Assembly: GCA_028282545.1 (NCBI GenBank)
Contig: JANQHT010000078.1
Span: 38,761-102,760 of the forward strand
From: Spirochaetales bacterium
GTDB lineage: Bacteria > Spirochaetota > Spirochaetia > DSM-27196 > Alkalispirochaetaceae
DNA: 64,000 nt
Direction: 5' to 3'
Every line of letters starts with the position of its first letter. Within the stretch, counting starts at the first letter, position 1. Below are positions 43,074 through 53,400 of this stretch, one piece after another. A program made the position numbers and the translations under genes. The notes under the pieces are model-generated. The model was given only the letters and a program-made list of their open reading frames with translations. It did no database searches and was not told the DNA's origin.

Positions 43074-44240
43074 TTACATCGACGCCCGGAGGATTCCCAA
43101 TAGGTCCTCCTTGGTGGGGTTCATCATGTCAATGTCGAGGTTGAACGCCATGTAACGCATGGTATTGTCTGCGATCAGGTCGAGGTCGCCCTCTTTCACA
43201 CCCTGCGACGCAAGACCGTTGTCCAGACCGATATCCGCGATGAGGCGCTCCACTTCACGAACGCTGTCTTCGAGCCGGTCCGGTCCCTCGTTCGCGTATT
43301 CGTTACGCAGGAACATGCCGATATTCCTGAACTTGTCCGGCAGCGCCCGCATCGAGTAGCGCATCGCCTGCGGGGTCATCGCGGCGAGCGTCTCGCCGTG
43401 AACCGTGCCGCACACGCCGCCCACGGCGTGGCCCAAACCATGGCAGGTCGTTACCACACCCACCGCAATGGCAAAGCCCGACATCGTGTTGGCGTAGGCC
43501 ATTCCGTTGCGCGCTTCACGGTCGGAGCCGTCGTTGACGGCGCGGCGCAGAAAACGCCCAACCAGCCGGATCGACTGTTCGCACATCGCGTCGGTCACCG
43601 GCGTGGCTACCGTGCTGGTGTACGCTTCGATCGCGTGAGCCAGCGTATCGAAACCGGTGGAGGCGGTAATCTCACGGGGCATCGTTTCCATCAGTTCCGG
43701 GTCAACGATCGCCACCTTCGCAAAGGTGTACTCGCACCCGATGCCCGGCTTCTCTTTGGTTTCTACATTGGTGATCACGGACCATTGCGTCGCCTCGCTC
43801 CCCGTGCCCGAGGTCGTGGTGATCGCGATGATGGGAAAGGTCTTGTCGGTGATCTCAGCCACATCGTCGCCGATACAGAAATCCCAGATCGGGCGTTCGT
43901 GGCCGCGGACGATTGCCATGCCCTTGGCAGCGTCTATTGCGCTTCCGCCGCCCAGGCCGATGAAGAGGTCCACGCCCTCCTTCTTCGCCAGCGCTGCGCC
44001 GGCGTCGATCTGCGTGTTGAGCGGGTTGGGGTCGACATCGGAATAGTGCAACGAATCGATCCCGGCGTTCTTCAGTATCTCCTGTAGACGCCGTACGAGG
44101 CCGGTCTCGACAAAGTAGTCACCGGTAGTGACGATGAGCGCCCTGGTGCCGTACTGCACGGCCATTTCACCGGCCCGGTTGATACTTCCCTCGCCAAAGA
44201 CGAGCTTGACGGGTACGTGGTAGTCGAAATTTTGTATCAT
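43074..44240 (-). CDS. Iron-containing alcohol dehydrogenase
   Basis: A 388-residue group III alcohol dehydrogenase (Fe-ADH). The GGGSAIDAAKGMA cofactor loop and metal ligands in STGFDTLAHAIEAY and VTTCHGLGHAVGG are intact. AAGGAG precedes the ATG at 44240. Members act on 1,2-propanediol, lactaldehyde, butanol or methanol. It starts the downstream half of the operon and has a dyad upstream at 44288-44304, so it probably has its own regulated promoter. Confidence 0.9.
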   Translation of the reverse strand: MIQNFDYHVPVKLVFGEGSINRAGEMAVQYGTRALIVTTGDYFVETGLVRRLQEILKNAGIDSLHYSDVDPNPLNTQIDAGAALAKKEGVDLFIGLGGGSAIDAAKGMAIVRGHERPIWDFCIGDDVAEITDKTFPIIAITTTSGTGSEATQWSVITNVETKEKPGIGCEYTFAKVAIVDPELMETMPREITASTGFDTLAHAIEAYTSTVATPVTDAMCEQSIRLVGRFLRRAVNDGSDREARNGMAYANTMSGFAIAVGVVTTCHGLGHAVGGVCGTVHGETLAAMTPQAMRYSMRALPDKFRNIGMFLRNEYANEGPDRLEDSVREVERLIADIGLDNGLASQGVKEGDLDLIADNTMRYMAFNLDIDMMNPTKEDLLGILRASM

Positions 44241-44287
44241 CTGCTTCTCCTTACGTTGATCTGTTCCGCCTTGCGCGGCGTTCAAAA

Positions 44288-44304
44288 TGTCCTATATTCG
44301 GACA
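44288..44304. promoter_or_regulatory. Inverted repeat before the Fe-ADH operon
   Basis: TGTCC and GGACA separated by seven bases (TATATTC) between the transporter and the alcohol dehydrogenase. It includes CTATATTCGGA, close to CTATATTTGGA and CTATATTTAGA found upstream of the binding-protein gene of the same system. Likely a site for the pathway regulator. Confidence 0.5.
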
Positions 44305-44344
44305 AATACTCCTGTCTCTCCGTCGTCACGCTTCGTCCATAGGC

Positions 44345-45391
44345 TCAGTCCTTTGCGAGCAGGTAGTTCAGCGTCACCGCAAATATCAGGACGCTTCCTC
44401 GTGCCACCATCTGCCAGAACGGAGGGACCACGGTCATCAGACCGACGGTCACGCACACGATGATGAGCGCCCCGATGACCGACTTTTCGACGGACCCTTC
44501 CCCACCGTAGAAATTGGTGCCGCCCAGAAGGACCGCGATGATGCAGTCCAGCTCCATTCCGTCACCGGAGAGCGGATCACCCAGCGACATATAACTCGCC
44601 CGGGCAATGCCCGCCATGGCGGCACTCACGCCTACGATGATGTAGAGGATCCACCCGATACGTACCGTGTTGATTCCCGAAAGCTCCGCCGCGGTCCGAT
44701 TCCCGCCCATCGCCGCGGTGTACTTACCCAGGATCGTCTTGCGCTGGACGATCACCAGAACGACGACGACGGCGATCGCCACGTAGAAGGCGGCGGGCAA
44801 CCTCAGGAAGACGGCTTTGCGCGCATAGTCGTTGATCCACAACGGCATTTTGATCGTATCGGTGCTCTTGATGGCGGAGATGCGATTGGGAACGATCAGG
44901 AGCGCAATCCCCTTGAAGACGTTTAACGTGACGAGCGTCGCGATAACCGGCGTGATCCGGAGCTTCATCACGAGCGCACCGTTGACGTAGCCGCAGAGAA
45001 CGCCCAGGACCATCGTGATAAGGAACGCCGGGAGGAACGAAACGCCGCTTCGGACGAGGAGCGCGTAGATCACCGCGCTCAGGCTCATTGCGCTCCCAAC
45101 CGACAGATCGATGTGTTCCGAGATCATCAGGAGCGTGAACGATCCGGCCAGCGTGATGATCGGGACGGAACTCCTGAGTAGGTTCACGATACTCACGGGG
45201 CTCAAGAAGTGTCCGCGCCCGAAAAAACGCACCTGGTCGAGTTTCACCACGCTGAAAACCAGCACGATGAGGAGAAAAACGATGTAGATGTAGCTCGCTT
45301 TGACGATCGCGATCCAGCGGTTCCGGTACGGATCGAGGTAACCGGGTTCAGCGTTCACCGCGACGGTACCCACCGCGTTCCGGGCCTTCAT
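44345..45391 (-). CDS. Ribose-type ABC transporter permease (second subunit)
   Basis: A 348-residue membrane permease (BPD_transp_2 family). It has the family pattern SEHIDLSVGSAMSLSA, the ATPase-contact loop GGNRTAAELSGINT and the end motif LLGGTNFYGGEGSV. It starts one base into the stop of the preceding permease (overlap of one base), so the two are made together, forming a heterodimeric channel as in autoinducer-2 or rhamnose importers. Confidence 0.9.
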   Translation of the reverse strand: MKARNAVGTVAVNAEPGYLDPYRNRWIAIVKASYIYIVFLLIVLVFSVVKLDQVRFFGRGHFLSPVSIVNLLRSSVPIITLAGSFTLLMISEHIDLSVGSAMSLSAVIYALLVRSGVSFLPAFLITMVLGVLCGYVNGALVMKLRITPVIATLVTLNVFKGIALLIVPNRISAIKSTDTIKMPLWINDYARKAVFLRLPAAFYVAIAVVVVLVIVQRKTILGKYTAAMGGNRTAAELSGINTVRIGWILYIIVGVSAAMAGIARASYMSLGDPLSGDGMELDCIIAVLLGGTNFYGGEGSVEKSVIGALIIVCVTVGLMTVVPPFWQMVARGSVLIFAVTLNYLLAKD

Positions 45392-46422
45392 CAGCTTTTC
45401 CTCCTGTCGAGTGCGTATCGCTGGGCGAGGATCGCCAGGAAGGTGACGATGCCTTTCAGGAGGAACTGCCAGTCCGGCGACAACAAGAGTCCCGTGGCTG
45501 CGGAGGTCACGACGCCCAGCACCAACGCGCCGACCACTGTCCCAAGGACCGATCCGAAGCCGCCGTTTATGCTCGTTCCGCCCAAGAGGACGATGACCAG
45601 CGCGTCAAATTCGTAGCCGGTGGCGCGGCCCGAGACGCCCGCCTTGAACTCCGACGCGAGCAGAATGCCGGTGACGCCTGCGAGAAAAGCGCTCGTCAGG
45701 TAGAGGTAGGCCAGGTGACGGTTCACCTTGACGCCGGAGAGGCGGGCCGCTTCCCTGTTCGCGCCGATCAGATAGGTCCGCCGGCCGAAAACGGTCTTCC
45801 GTTCGACCACAAACGCGACGACGACCAGAACCGCCATGATCACGACGGAAATCTTGATCGGGGTGTTTCCGACGGAGGCGTTCCCAACGACGCCGAAAAT
45901 GTCGGGGAGGCTCGTGTTGCGTTGCGCTCCCTGCGTGACGACCTGTGCGACGCCGCGCGCGATCATCATGGTCCCGAGCGTGACGATGATCGACGGCACC
46001 TTCAGTTTGGTGACGAAAAACGCGTTGATCCCTCCAATAGCCAGCGCGCAGACCATCGCGAGCGCTAGGGCGACGCCGTAGGGGAGTCCCAATCCGTTGG
46101 CAAGTGCGTTTTGCGAAACCCCGGCGGCCTGGCAGAAATAGACCGATAGCACGCCCGTCATCGCGATATTGCCGCCTACCGACAGATCGAAATTTCCCGT
46201 GACCATGATAAAGGTCACGCCGATACCCAGGATGATCGTGAACCAGTAGTTCATCACCAGGTTCAGCACGTTGCGGGGGAGGAAAAAGTTTGGAACGATT
46301 GCACCCGCCACGCCGTAGAGCACGATCAGGACGGTGATCATAAAAAGGCTGATAAACGATTCGTTGCTGATCCCGCGCAGAAAGGTGTTCTTGGGCTTCA
46401 CCGCAATAGCCATGTCGTCCAT
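45391..46422 (-). CDS. Ribose-type ABC transporter permease (first subunit)
   Basis: A 343-residue membrane permease with GNFDLSVGGNIAMTG, the loop GANREAARLSGVKV and LLGGTSINGGFGSV. GGGGAG precedes the ATG at 46422, five bases away, directly after the ATPase stop. Roughly eight or more hydrophobic segments. Pairs with the next permease gene. Confidence 0.9.
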   Translation of the reverse strand: MDDMAIAVKPKNTFLRGISNESFISLFMITVLIVLYGVAGAIVPNFFLPRNVLNLVMNYWFTIILGIGVTFIMVTGNFDLSVGGNIAMTGVLSVYFCQAAGVSQNALANGLGLPYGVALALAMVCALAIGGINAFFVTKLKVPSIIVTLGTMMIARGVAQVVTQGAQRNTSLPDIFGVVGNASVGNTPIKISVVIMAVLVVVAFVVERKTVFGRRTYLIGANREAARLSGVKVNRHLAYLYLTSAFLAGVTGILLASEFKAGVSGRATGYEFDALVIVLLGGTSINGGFGSVLGTVVGALVLGVVTSAATGLLLSPDWQFLLKGIVTFLAILAQRYALDRRKS

Positions 46423-46424
46423 CC

Positions 46425-47906
46425 CTACTCCCCGCCGGTCACCGTGTGTAGGATCTTCTCGCTGTCGATGACCGTGCCGTTCTCTATCCGCTCTTTCAGG
46501 ACGCCCTCGTAGAGCAGGTAGATCGTGTCGCAGATGTTGACGATCTCGTGGAGTTCGGACGAGAAAATGATGATCGACTTTCCGTCGTGCGCGAGGTCTC
46601 GAATGATCTGGTAGATCTCGCTCTTCGCGCCCACGTCGATCCCGCGCGTCGGTTCATCCAGGAGGAGGAGGTCCGCGTCGGCGAAGAGACACTTCGAGAA
46701 CACGATTTTCTGCTGGTTGCCTCCCGAAAGCTTTGCCGTCTCCTTTTCCATCGTGTGGGTCGCGATATTGAGCTGCCGGATGTACTCCGCGGTGACGCGT
46801 TTCTCCGACTGGTTGTTGACAAATCCGCTTCGAGAGATCTTGTCCATATTCATGACGCACGTGTTTCCGCGGATCGTCAGAATCGTGAAGAGCCCCTCCG
46901 AGCGCCGTTCCTCCGGAACGAGCGCGATCCCCGCCTCGATCGCTTTGTGCGGGGAGGACTCGAGCGTTTTTTCTTTGAAGGTGATCGAACCGTCGTACCG
47001 GTCTACGCCGTAAATAGCGCGGGCGAGTTCGGTCTTGCCGGCTCCCACGAGCCCGTAGAAGCCGATGATCTCGCCCTTGCGCAGCTCGAACGAGACGTTG
47101 CACAGCTTGTCGTTGGAGACATCCTCCACCTTCAGGATCGTCTCCGTCGATGGGTTTTCTTTCGGCTCGTATTTCTCGAAGACCGTCTTGCCGATCATCA
47201 TACGGATCAATTCCGATCTATCCCTAATGTCGGATACCGGCCTGGTGTCGATGTGACGACCGTCGCGCATCACCGTGACGGCGTCGCCAAGTTCGAATAT
47301 CTCGTCCAGTCGGTGGGAGATATAGATGACCGTCACGCTCTTGTCGCGAAGGCCTCGGATGATTTTGAAGAGACGCTGAATCTCGCCTTCCGATATCGCG
47401 GCGGTTGGTTCGTCCATGATGATGATTTCAGATTCCGAGGCGACCGCTTTTGCGATCTCAACGATCTGTTTCTTGGCCACGCTCAGCGTGGATACCTTCC
47501 GGCGCGGATCGATCGACGGTTCGAGGTTCTTCAAGACATCGATCATCTTCTCCGTGCCGACGTTTCTGAGAAATCCAAACGTGGTTACCTCCATGCCCAG
47601 CGTGAGGTTTTCCGCAACGGTGAGCTGGTCGACAACGTTTAATTCCTGAAACAGAGTGCTGATGCCCTTGTCCCGGGCATCCTTGGGGTTGTGGGCGACG
47701 TAGTCGTCGCCGTTCAGGCGGATCGTACCGTACGACCGTTGTTCGGCTCCGGTGAGGATCTTGATCAGCGTGGATTTGCCCGCGCCGTTTTCTCCTACCA
47801 GGCAGTGGACCGTGTTCCGGCGGATGTCGAAACTCACGTCGTTGACAGCCGTGACGCCGGGGAAGGTCTTGATCAAGTTTCGGATCTCAAGGACGTTGTC
47901 GCCCAT
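46425..47906 (-). CDS. Sugar ABC transporter ATP-binding protein (double ATPase, RbsA/XylG type)
   Basis: A 493-residue tandem ATPase. The first half carries Walker [10 protein letters not shown] and signature LSVAKKQIVEIAKA with Walker B IIIMDEPTAA. The second half carries the degenerate Walker A GLVGAGKTE and the canonical LSGGNQQKIVFSKCL with LLLLDEPTRGID. This asymmetric pair is normal for the family. It lies between the binding protein and two permeases, completing one importer. Confidence 0.93.
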   Translation of the reverse strand: MGDNVLEIRNLIKTFPGVTAVNDVSFDIRRNTVHCLVGENGAGKSTLIKILTGAEQRSYGTIRLNGDDYVAHNPKDARDKGISTLFQELNVVDQLTVAENLTLGMEVTTFGFLRNVGTEKMIDVLKNLEPSIDPRRKVSTLSVAKKQIVEIAKAVASESEIIIMDEPTAAISEGEIQRLFKIIRGLRDKSVTVIYISHRLDEIFELGDAVTVMRDGRHIDTRPVSDIRDRSELIRMMIGKTVFEKYEPKENPSTETILKVEDVSNDKLCNVSFELRKGEIIGFYGLVGAGKTELARAIYGVDRYDGSITFKEKTLESSPHKAIEAGIALVPEERRSEGLFTILTIRGNTCVMNMDKISRSGFVNNQSEKRVTAEYIRQLNIATHTMEKETAKLSGGNQQKIVFSKCLFADADLLLLDEPTRGIDVGAKSEIYQIIRDLAHDGKSIIIFSSELHEIVNICDTIYLLYEGVLKERIENGTVIDSEKILHTVTGGE

Positions 47907-47977
47907 CGTTCAACCCCTTGTGGTTGTTCGTGTCGGGACCGGGGGAAGCGAACCCTCCCCCGATTCCACACCTGTAT

Positions 47978-49012
47978 CTACTGGATGTTGGTGCCAAATT
48001 GGTCGTTTAACCATTCAGCCGCGTCGTCGCGCTCCATGCTCCAGTACGAGATTTTGTACGCAGCCGCAAAGGTCAGGCTCTCCGGGTCTGCGACTTGGTC
48101 GATCTCGCCGTTGGCGATTGCAAAGAGATTGTCAATGCGCGCCCGCGCCGTTTCCTTGGGCGGGAGCCCCATGGAAAGTTTCAGCGAGCTGTTCGGGTCG
48201 TAGATCTCCTTCATCTCGACTTCGTCGAAGTCGACACTCGCGACGATCTCGGTAACGGGAACGCCGTTTTCCATTACGCCGCGACCCGCCTGGCGAAGGG
48301 CGGCCATGGTACCGACCGTGAGGTTCGATGCCTCGGAATAGATGAGGTTGACGTCGGGGCGTTGTACCACGAGGTCCGCCACGATCTGCTTGGTCGCATC
48401 TGGTCCGCGGCTCGCGTCGAGACACCCCAGGTTCGTAGCGCTCGGATCGACGGAGAGCACACCCTCCACGAACGGATCGGTTCGGCCGGATCCGACTTCG
48501 GTGTGGTTGGGCCAGCCCAGTTGTACCATGACGATGGGTTTGTCGGGGTTCGCCGCTTTCCACTGTTCAGCCATTTCAGCGCCCATGTCGTACGAGATAC
48601 TCGCCTCGTCGCTGCGAACAACGGGGATACCGGTGCCGCCGATCGGGCTGAAAAAGGTCGCCATGACGACACCGTTCTCGACCGCATCGTTGACGCCCGG
48701 GCGCGCCGCTTCCTGGTCCCAGATGTGCAACGTAGCCATGTCCATACCCTGCGGCAGTAGCTGGTCGATGTTCTGCGTCATGACGTTGCTGTCGGACTGT
48801 CCATCGAAGGCAAAGACCTCGGCCCCGTACCTCTCCATTGCGTACTCCTTGGCCTCGGTGTACTGCGCCTGGTGGAAGACGTTGCTCAGGTCTGAAACGA
48901 AAAACGCGATCTTGACAGATTCTTCTTTCGGGCTCTGCCCCCGTGCGAAGACCGTGGCCGGGAGGGCCAGCAGGATCAATGCGATGCCAATGGCTCCAAG
49001 AGCTCTCTTCAT
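47978..49012 (-). CDS. Periplasmic sugar-binding protein (type I)
   Basis: A 344-residue binding protein of the Peripla_BP_4 family. The signal peptide MKRALGAIGIALILLALPAT ends with VFARGQS; there is no lipobox cysteine. The mature part begins VKIAFFVSDLSNVFHQAQY, with DGQSDSNVMTQNIDQLL as the first lobe helix and LIYSEASNLTVGTMAALRQAG in the second lobe. AGGAGAG precedes the ATG. First gene of the long minus-strand operon. Confidence 0.9.
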   Translation of the reverse strand: MKRALGAIGIALILLALPATVFARGQSPKEESVKIAFFVSDLSNVFHQAQYTEAKEYAMERYGAEVFAFDGQSDSNVMTQNIDQLLPQGMDMATLHIWDQEAARPGVNDAVENGVVMATFFSPIGGTGIPVVRSDEASISYDMGAEMAEQWKAANPDKPIVMVQLGWPNHTEVGSGRTDPFVEGVLSVDPSATNLGCLDASRGPDATKQIVADLVVQRPDVNLIYSEASNLTVGTMAALRQAGRGVMENGVPVTEIVASVDFDEVEMKEIYDPNSSLKLSMGLPPKETARARIDNLFAIANGEIDQVADPESLTFAAAYKISYWSMERDDAAEWLNDQFGTNIQ

Positions 49013-49356
49013 CGTTCTCTCCTTTCCTCAGTTTCCTTTTTTCGTGGTTCCCATTCGGGCTCCGTCTTCTCAACGTCCGACGGTTCCCCAATATCCTCTT
49101 GTATCAGCTGATGAAAGAGATTATCCCTTGCAAATTTCCACCTGTCAAGTGTTTTTCTATATTTAGATTCACTGTTTACCTGTGGGATGTGGCGGGAAAT
49201 TACCCCGGAAGCGAGTATTTCATCACCGACAAAAGAACTATAAATACAAATATAATAAAGATATATGGAGCCATACCAATTGAGCGCACGCAAACGACGG
49301 GAGACAATCAAAGTGGGATTGATTCCGATTAGAAAAAAAATCGGCCGAAACTACCT

Positions 49357-49381
49357 ATATTTGGATCACAAATCTAAATAT
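49357..49381. promoter_or_regulatory. 25-base near-palindrome upstream of the ABC sugar operon
   Basis: Arms ATATTTGGAT (49357-49366) and ATCTAAATAT (49372-49381) match as an inverted repeat in 9 of 10 positions around CACAA. The same half-site occurs at 49159 (ATATTTAGAT), and a related one, ATATTCGGAC, before the Fe-ADH gene at 44294. Probable operator of the sugar pathway regulator, which may be the IclR at 38240 or a gene outside the window. Confidence 0.55.
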
Positions 49382-49513
49382 CAATTCAAAAACACGCGTG
49401 TATCGATCGTCGTGGTTTTTCACATATAAACGCGTATGCCATATCGGAGAGTAGGGTGATGATATCTCTGTTCCTCCATTTTGCGGTGGTGCGGCGATGC
49501 ATTTTTGATTGAC

Positions 49514-49534
49514 TTAGTCTTTTTATTAGACTAA
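49514..49534. promoter_or_regulatory. Operator-like inverted repeat of the Phd-PIN pair
   Basis: TTAGTCT (49514-49520) and AGACTAA (49528-49534) are perfect reverse complements around a seven-base T/A-rich loop, ending ten bases before the antitoxin ATG. Typical position for antitoxin autorepression. Confidence 0.6.
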
Positions 49535-49544
49535 ATTGGTAGCC

Positions 49545-49769
49545 ATGGGTATGGTCAACGTCCATGAAGCCAAGACGCACTTTTCCAAATTGGTTGACCG
49601 TGCCCACGCCGGCGAGGAGATCATCGTGGCAAAATCGGGAAAGCCCTGGGCACGTCTCGTTCCCCTCGCCCAACCGCCGGAACGTGAACCTGGTCGCTAC
49701 GCGGAAGAGGTACCCGATTCGTTCTTTGCGCCGTTGCCAAAAGACGAGTTGGAACGGTGGCACACGTAG
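49545..49769 (+). CDS. Phd/YefM-family antitoxin
   Basis: A 74-residue antitoxin, core MVNVHEAKTHFSKLVDRAHAGEEIIVAKSGKPWARLVPL, the standard Phd fold for DNA and toxin binding. The ATG at 49545 is chosen; a second ATG six bases later is equally close to the family start, and no clear ribosome site is seen. It overlaps the toxin start by 13 bases. Confidence 0.85.
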   Translation: MGMVNVHEAKTHFSKLVDRAHAGEEIIVAKSGKPWARLVPLAQPPEREPGRYAEEVPDSFFAPLPKDELERWHT

Positions 49770-50155
49770 ACATCCTGCTGGACACGCACACGCTCCTCTG
49801 GTGGTGGGCGCAACACAAAAAGCTCTCCCCGATGATCTTGGCTCGGCTAAGGGACCCGATGACGGTAGTGGCGGTGAGCGCCGCATCTGCATGGGAGGTG
49901 GCGGCAAAATGGCGCATCGGCAAGTATCCACCCGGCGGGCGAATCGTCAAAGAGTGGCCTAGCCGCATCAAGGAAGACGGATTCGTCGAATTGCCGGTAA
50001 CGACAACGCACGCGCTCCGCGCCGGAACACTTCCCGGTGAACACCGTGATCCCTTTGACAGGATGCTCGCGGCACAGAGCATCTGTGAAAACGTTCCGAT
50101 TGCGAGTGACGACGAGTCGTTGAGCGCCTTGGGCGCACAACGACTCTGGCAATAG
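49757..50155 (+). CDS. PIN-domain toxin (VapC family)
   Basis: A 132-residue PIN toxin with LLDTHTLLWWWA, SAASAWEVAAKWRIGKY, RDPFDRMLAAQSICENVPIASDDE and the final LSALGAQRLW. This is the subgroup that pairs with Phd antitoxins. GTG start inside the antitoxin gene. It marks the left edge of the defence island. Confidence 0.88.
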   Translation: MAHVDILLDTHTLLWWWAQHKKLSPMILARLRDPMTVVAVSAASAWEVAAKWRIGKYPPGGRIVKEWPSRIKEDGFVELPVTTTHALRAGTLPGEHRDPFDRMLAAQSICENVPIASDDESLSALGAQRLWQ

Positions 50156-50174
50156 CCGCCGTCGGACGCGCACA

Positions 50175-50290
50175 CCGTCATCGGTGCAGTCCGGCGGGAA
50201 ATATCCCAGCGCGGCATCGCCGATGAACTTGAAGACTGTTCCGCCGCAACCCTCAACGGCGCGCCGCCAGAGTTTGCGGCTCAAGAGGAG
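50175..50290 (-). pseudogene. Class III adenylate/guanylate cyclase remnant
   Basis: On the minus strand the translation reads SRKLWRRAVEGCGGTVFKFIGDAALGYFPPDC. This matches the GGxVxKxIGDxxxxxF metal-binding part of class III nucleotide cyclase domains. No more of the domain can be found on either side: downstream the frame runs into the antisense of the PIN toxin gene. It is a short relic, probably cut off by insertion of the toxin-antitoxin pair. Confidence 0.5.
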
Positions 50291-50447
50291 GATGTAAAGG
50301 TTGTTGGACTGCGCCCCAGGCGGAACATGTTATGTGTAAGATACGGTCGCCAAACACGCCAGGCGTGGCCGCCGTTGTTTCGATTCGTTTTGTCGTCGGA
50401 TTTTCAAACCATCGTCAAATGCGATGCCGAAAGCATAGAATGGTGAA

Positions 50448-53400
50448 ATGGACAACCATGTTCCATTAGATCGGCAGTTTTGGATCATACCAGAAAGTCA
50501 AGAATCGGCCGACAAAGACGAAATCGATCTGTATTGGGGATTCGCTGAGTTCAAGACTTGGATCGACTTGGACCGGGAGTTCCGTTGTGTCATCCTTGCT
50601 GAGGCGGGTGCCGGAAAGACGGAAGAGATGCGGTATCGGGCGTCTTTGCTGGCGGATCAGGGCAAACCGTCTTTTTTCATTCGCATCGAAGACATTGAGG
50701 CAAACTTCGATGAGGCATTTGAGGTCGGTACGCGATCTCAATTTCGCGCTTGGTTGCAGTCGACCGAGACAGCTTGGTTTTTTCTCGATTCCGTTGATGA
50801 GGCACGCATCGAGAGTCCGAGAGCATTTGAAAAAGCGATACGCCGCTTTGCCAAAGGAATTAGTAGGGGGGCGCACAGGGCGCACATCTGTCTGTCCAGT
50901 CGTCCTTACGCGTGGCGTCCGAGAGACGATCGACAACTTCTGAATGCCGTCTTGTTCCACCCGGCGCCACGGGATGCAGGAAGCGATGAATCAGTCCAAC
51001 AATCCAATCGTCAGAGCGCTCTCAAGGTTTACGCCATGCGCCCTTTGGACCAAGACCGAATCCGGCAATTCTGTTTGAGTCGAGCAGCGGAAAACGTAGA
51101 TCGATTGTTGCAGGAAGTTGAACGAGCGAATATTTGGAATCTTGCAGAGCGCCCATTTGATCTTGAAGGTATCTTGTCCGCGTGGGCTGTGCACGGAGCA
51201 TTCGAAAGCCGGTTGGAATTGCTACGTCACAACATCGACATGCGTCTACGTGACGACCACAGTGTTGATCGGGCGCAGCGGCAGCCACTCAACCTCGATC
51301 GTGCAAAAGACGGGGCTCGTCGTTTGGCAGCGGCCGTTGTTCTGACTGGCGGGGCAGGCCTAAACGTACCGGACGCCGAAGCAATCAAGCCGGGAGTTGA
51401 AGCAGAAGTCGTGCTTGCTGATTGGGATCCTCGTGACGTCCGTGTCTTATTGGAGCGCGCGCTGTTTGACGACATTGTCTACGGAGCGGTTCGGTTTCGG
51501 CACCGTGATGTTCGTGAACTCCTCGCTGCAGAATGGTTTGACGAATTGCTACGAGTAGGGAACAACCGTTTTCAAGTCGAAACACTCATCTTCCGCGAAC
51601 AGTATGGAGAAACGGTAGTCACTCCCCGCCTTCGACCGATCCTGCCATGGTTGATACTCATGGATCAGGACATATGCCGGAAGACCTTGGGACTGCAACC
51701 CGAAATCGCCATTGCAGGCGGTGACCCGAGCCAGTTGCCGCTCTTGCGAAGACGGAGGATTCTTCGGGATATCGCCCGTAGGATTGTCTCAAACGGCGAC
51801 GATCACTTAGTGGCGGACAATAGCGAAATCGCCAGAATCGCGGATCCCGAACTTTCCAACGACGTGATTGAGTTGTTAACAGAGTACGGCGATAGTGATG
51901 ACGCTGTCTTTTTTCTCGGTAGACTCGTTTGGCAAGGCCGAATGGCCAGTTGTGTTGCTCCGTTTGTTGTGATTGCTGCTGCAGAATCCCACTCCATCCA
52001 TGCCCGAACAGCGTCTGCCCGCGCGGTGCTGAGTTGTGGATCCGTCGAGCAAAAACGGCAGTTGTGGGAACTGCTGAACTCTCAGAATGAACAGATTCCG
52101 TGCGAACTCGTGACCGAGCTGGTTCGCGAGGCAACTCCAAGTGACGACAACGTCGCCCAACTCATTGTGTCACTTGGCAAAGTTCAACTCAACGAACAAC
52201 GATATGAGACCATCGGTCTGCACCAGTCGCTACATGCCTTCGTGGAACGCATACCTATCGTCGATGGTCAAACGGTCGTGACTCAGTTTATTGAGGGACT
52301 CCATGGCTTTCTCTCAAGGCAACCCTTTGTCGAGCGAGTAGAATGCCACGTTTCAGAAGAGTACGCGTGGCTGATCAGTCCTGCTATCCACGCGGTTGAA
52401 CGGCTTGTTGAAGCACAAAGCGCGACAGCGTTGGACGCGCCGGCCTTGTCGATAATGCTGATGGCCCCAACTTTACGTTATTGGGGGAAGGCGGATCTCA
52501 ACGATTACAAAACCAATCTGAATGCTCTAGTTCCCCGTTGGCCGGAACTCAACGACGCTCTTTACTGGACCAGCATTGAACAGATGAGGAACAACAAAAC
52601 TTCGAAATCCAGTGAGCCGTTGACGAATGATTGGCTCATCTCTTGGCTTGGTCATTACTGGAACTTTGATATCGAATCGTTGCCAAGGCTGTACGGATAC
52701 ATGCGGTCCCGCGCGATCCAAGAAGACAGGTTGGTTGCTCTTAGCACGGCTTTTCGAGTTTACGCACACGCTGATAAGCCCGCAGCGGTTTTGGACGATC
52801 TCCAAGATGCCGTCGCCGATGATTCCATTCTGCGACATCAGTTGGACCAGTTGCTGGACCCACCGGTGTCAGAGGAATCCTCTAAAAGAGAAACAGCGCT
52901 GTCAGAACGGAAGAGGAAAGTGGAAGCGGATGAAGAGCGCCGGAAAAAAGCTCGTGACGTCTGGATAGCAGAGCTTCGAGCTAACCCGGAGCGGGTCTGT
53001 AATTCGAAAGATGTGAACCCAGGAGAGTGGACCAATGATCAGTATTGGCTGTTGAACGAGATACGAACTATTGGTTTGAAAACGGATCGCTCTGAGGGCG
53101 CCAATTGGCGAGCGCTCATTCCGGAGTTTGGTGAAGGCGTCGCTCAAGCCTACCGTGATGCTGCCATCGCTCATTGGCGAAACTACGTGCCAACCCTGCA
53201 ATCCGAAGGGGTACATAGGGACAACACCACGCCTTATTCATTGATTTTCGCGATGGCCGGACTTGAAATAGAGGCATCCGAATCGCCCAGTTTTCCGAGC
53301 TACCTAGACCCATCGGAGGTTCGTCACGCGTTGCGGTACATCACTTGGGAACTAAACGGTTTCCCGGGCTGGTTTGAGCGAGTCTATCGGGAGTTTCCAT

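Larger units (their letters stand above)
49013..49535. other. AT-rich intergenic control region
   Basis: About 520 bases without a credible gene, strongly AT-rich against the surroundings. It holds the promoter region of the binding-protein operon, the half-site ATATTTAGAT at 49159-49168, the 25-base dyad at 49357-49381 and, at the right end, the operator of the Phd antitoxin. The A-rich stretch near 49230-49265 may hold the operon promoter. Confidence 0.6.
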
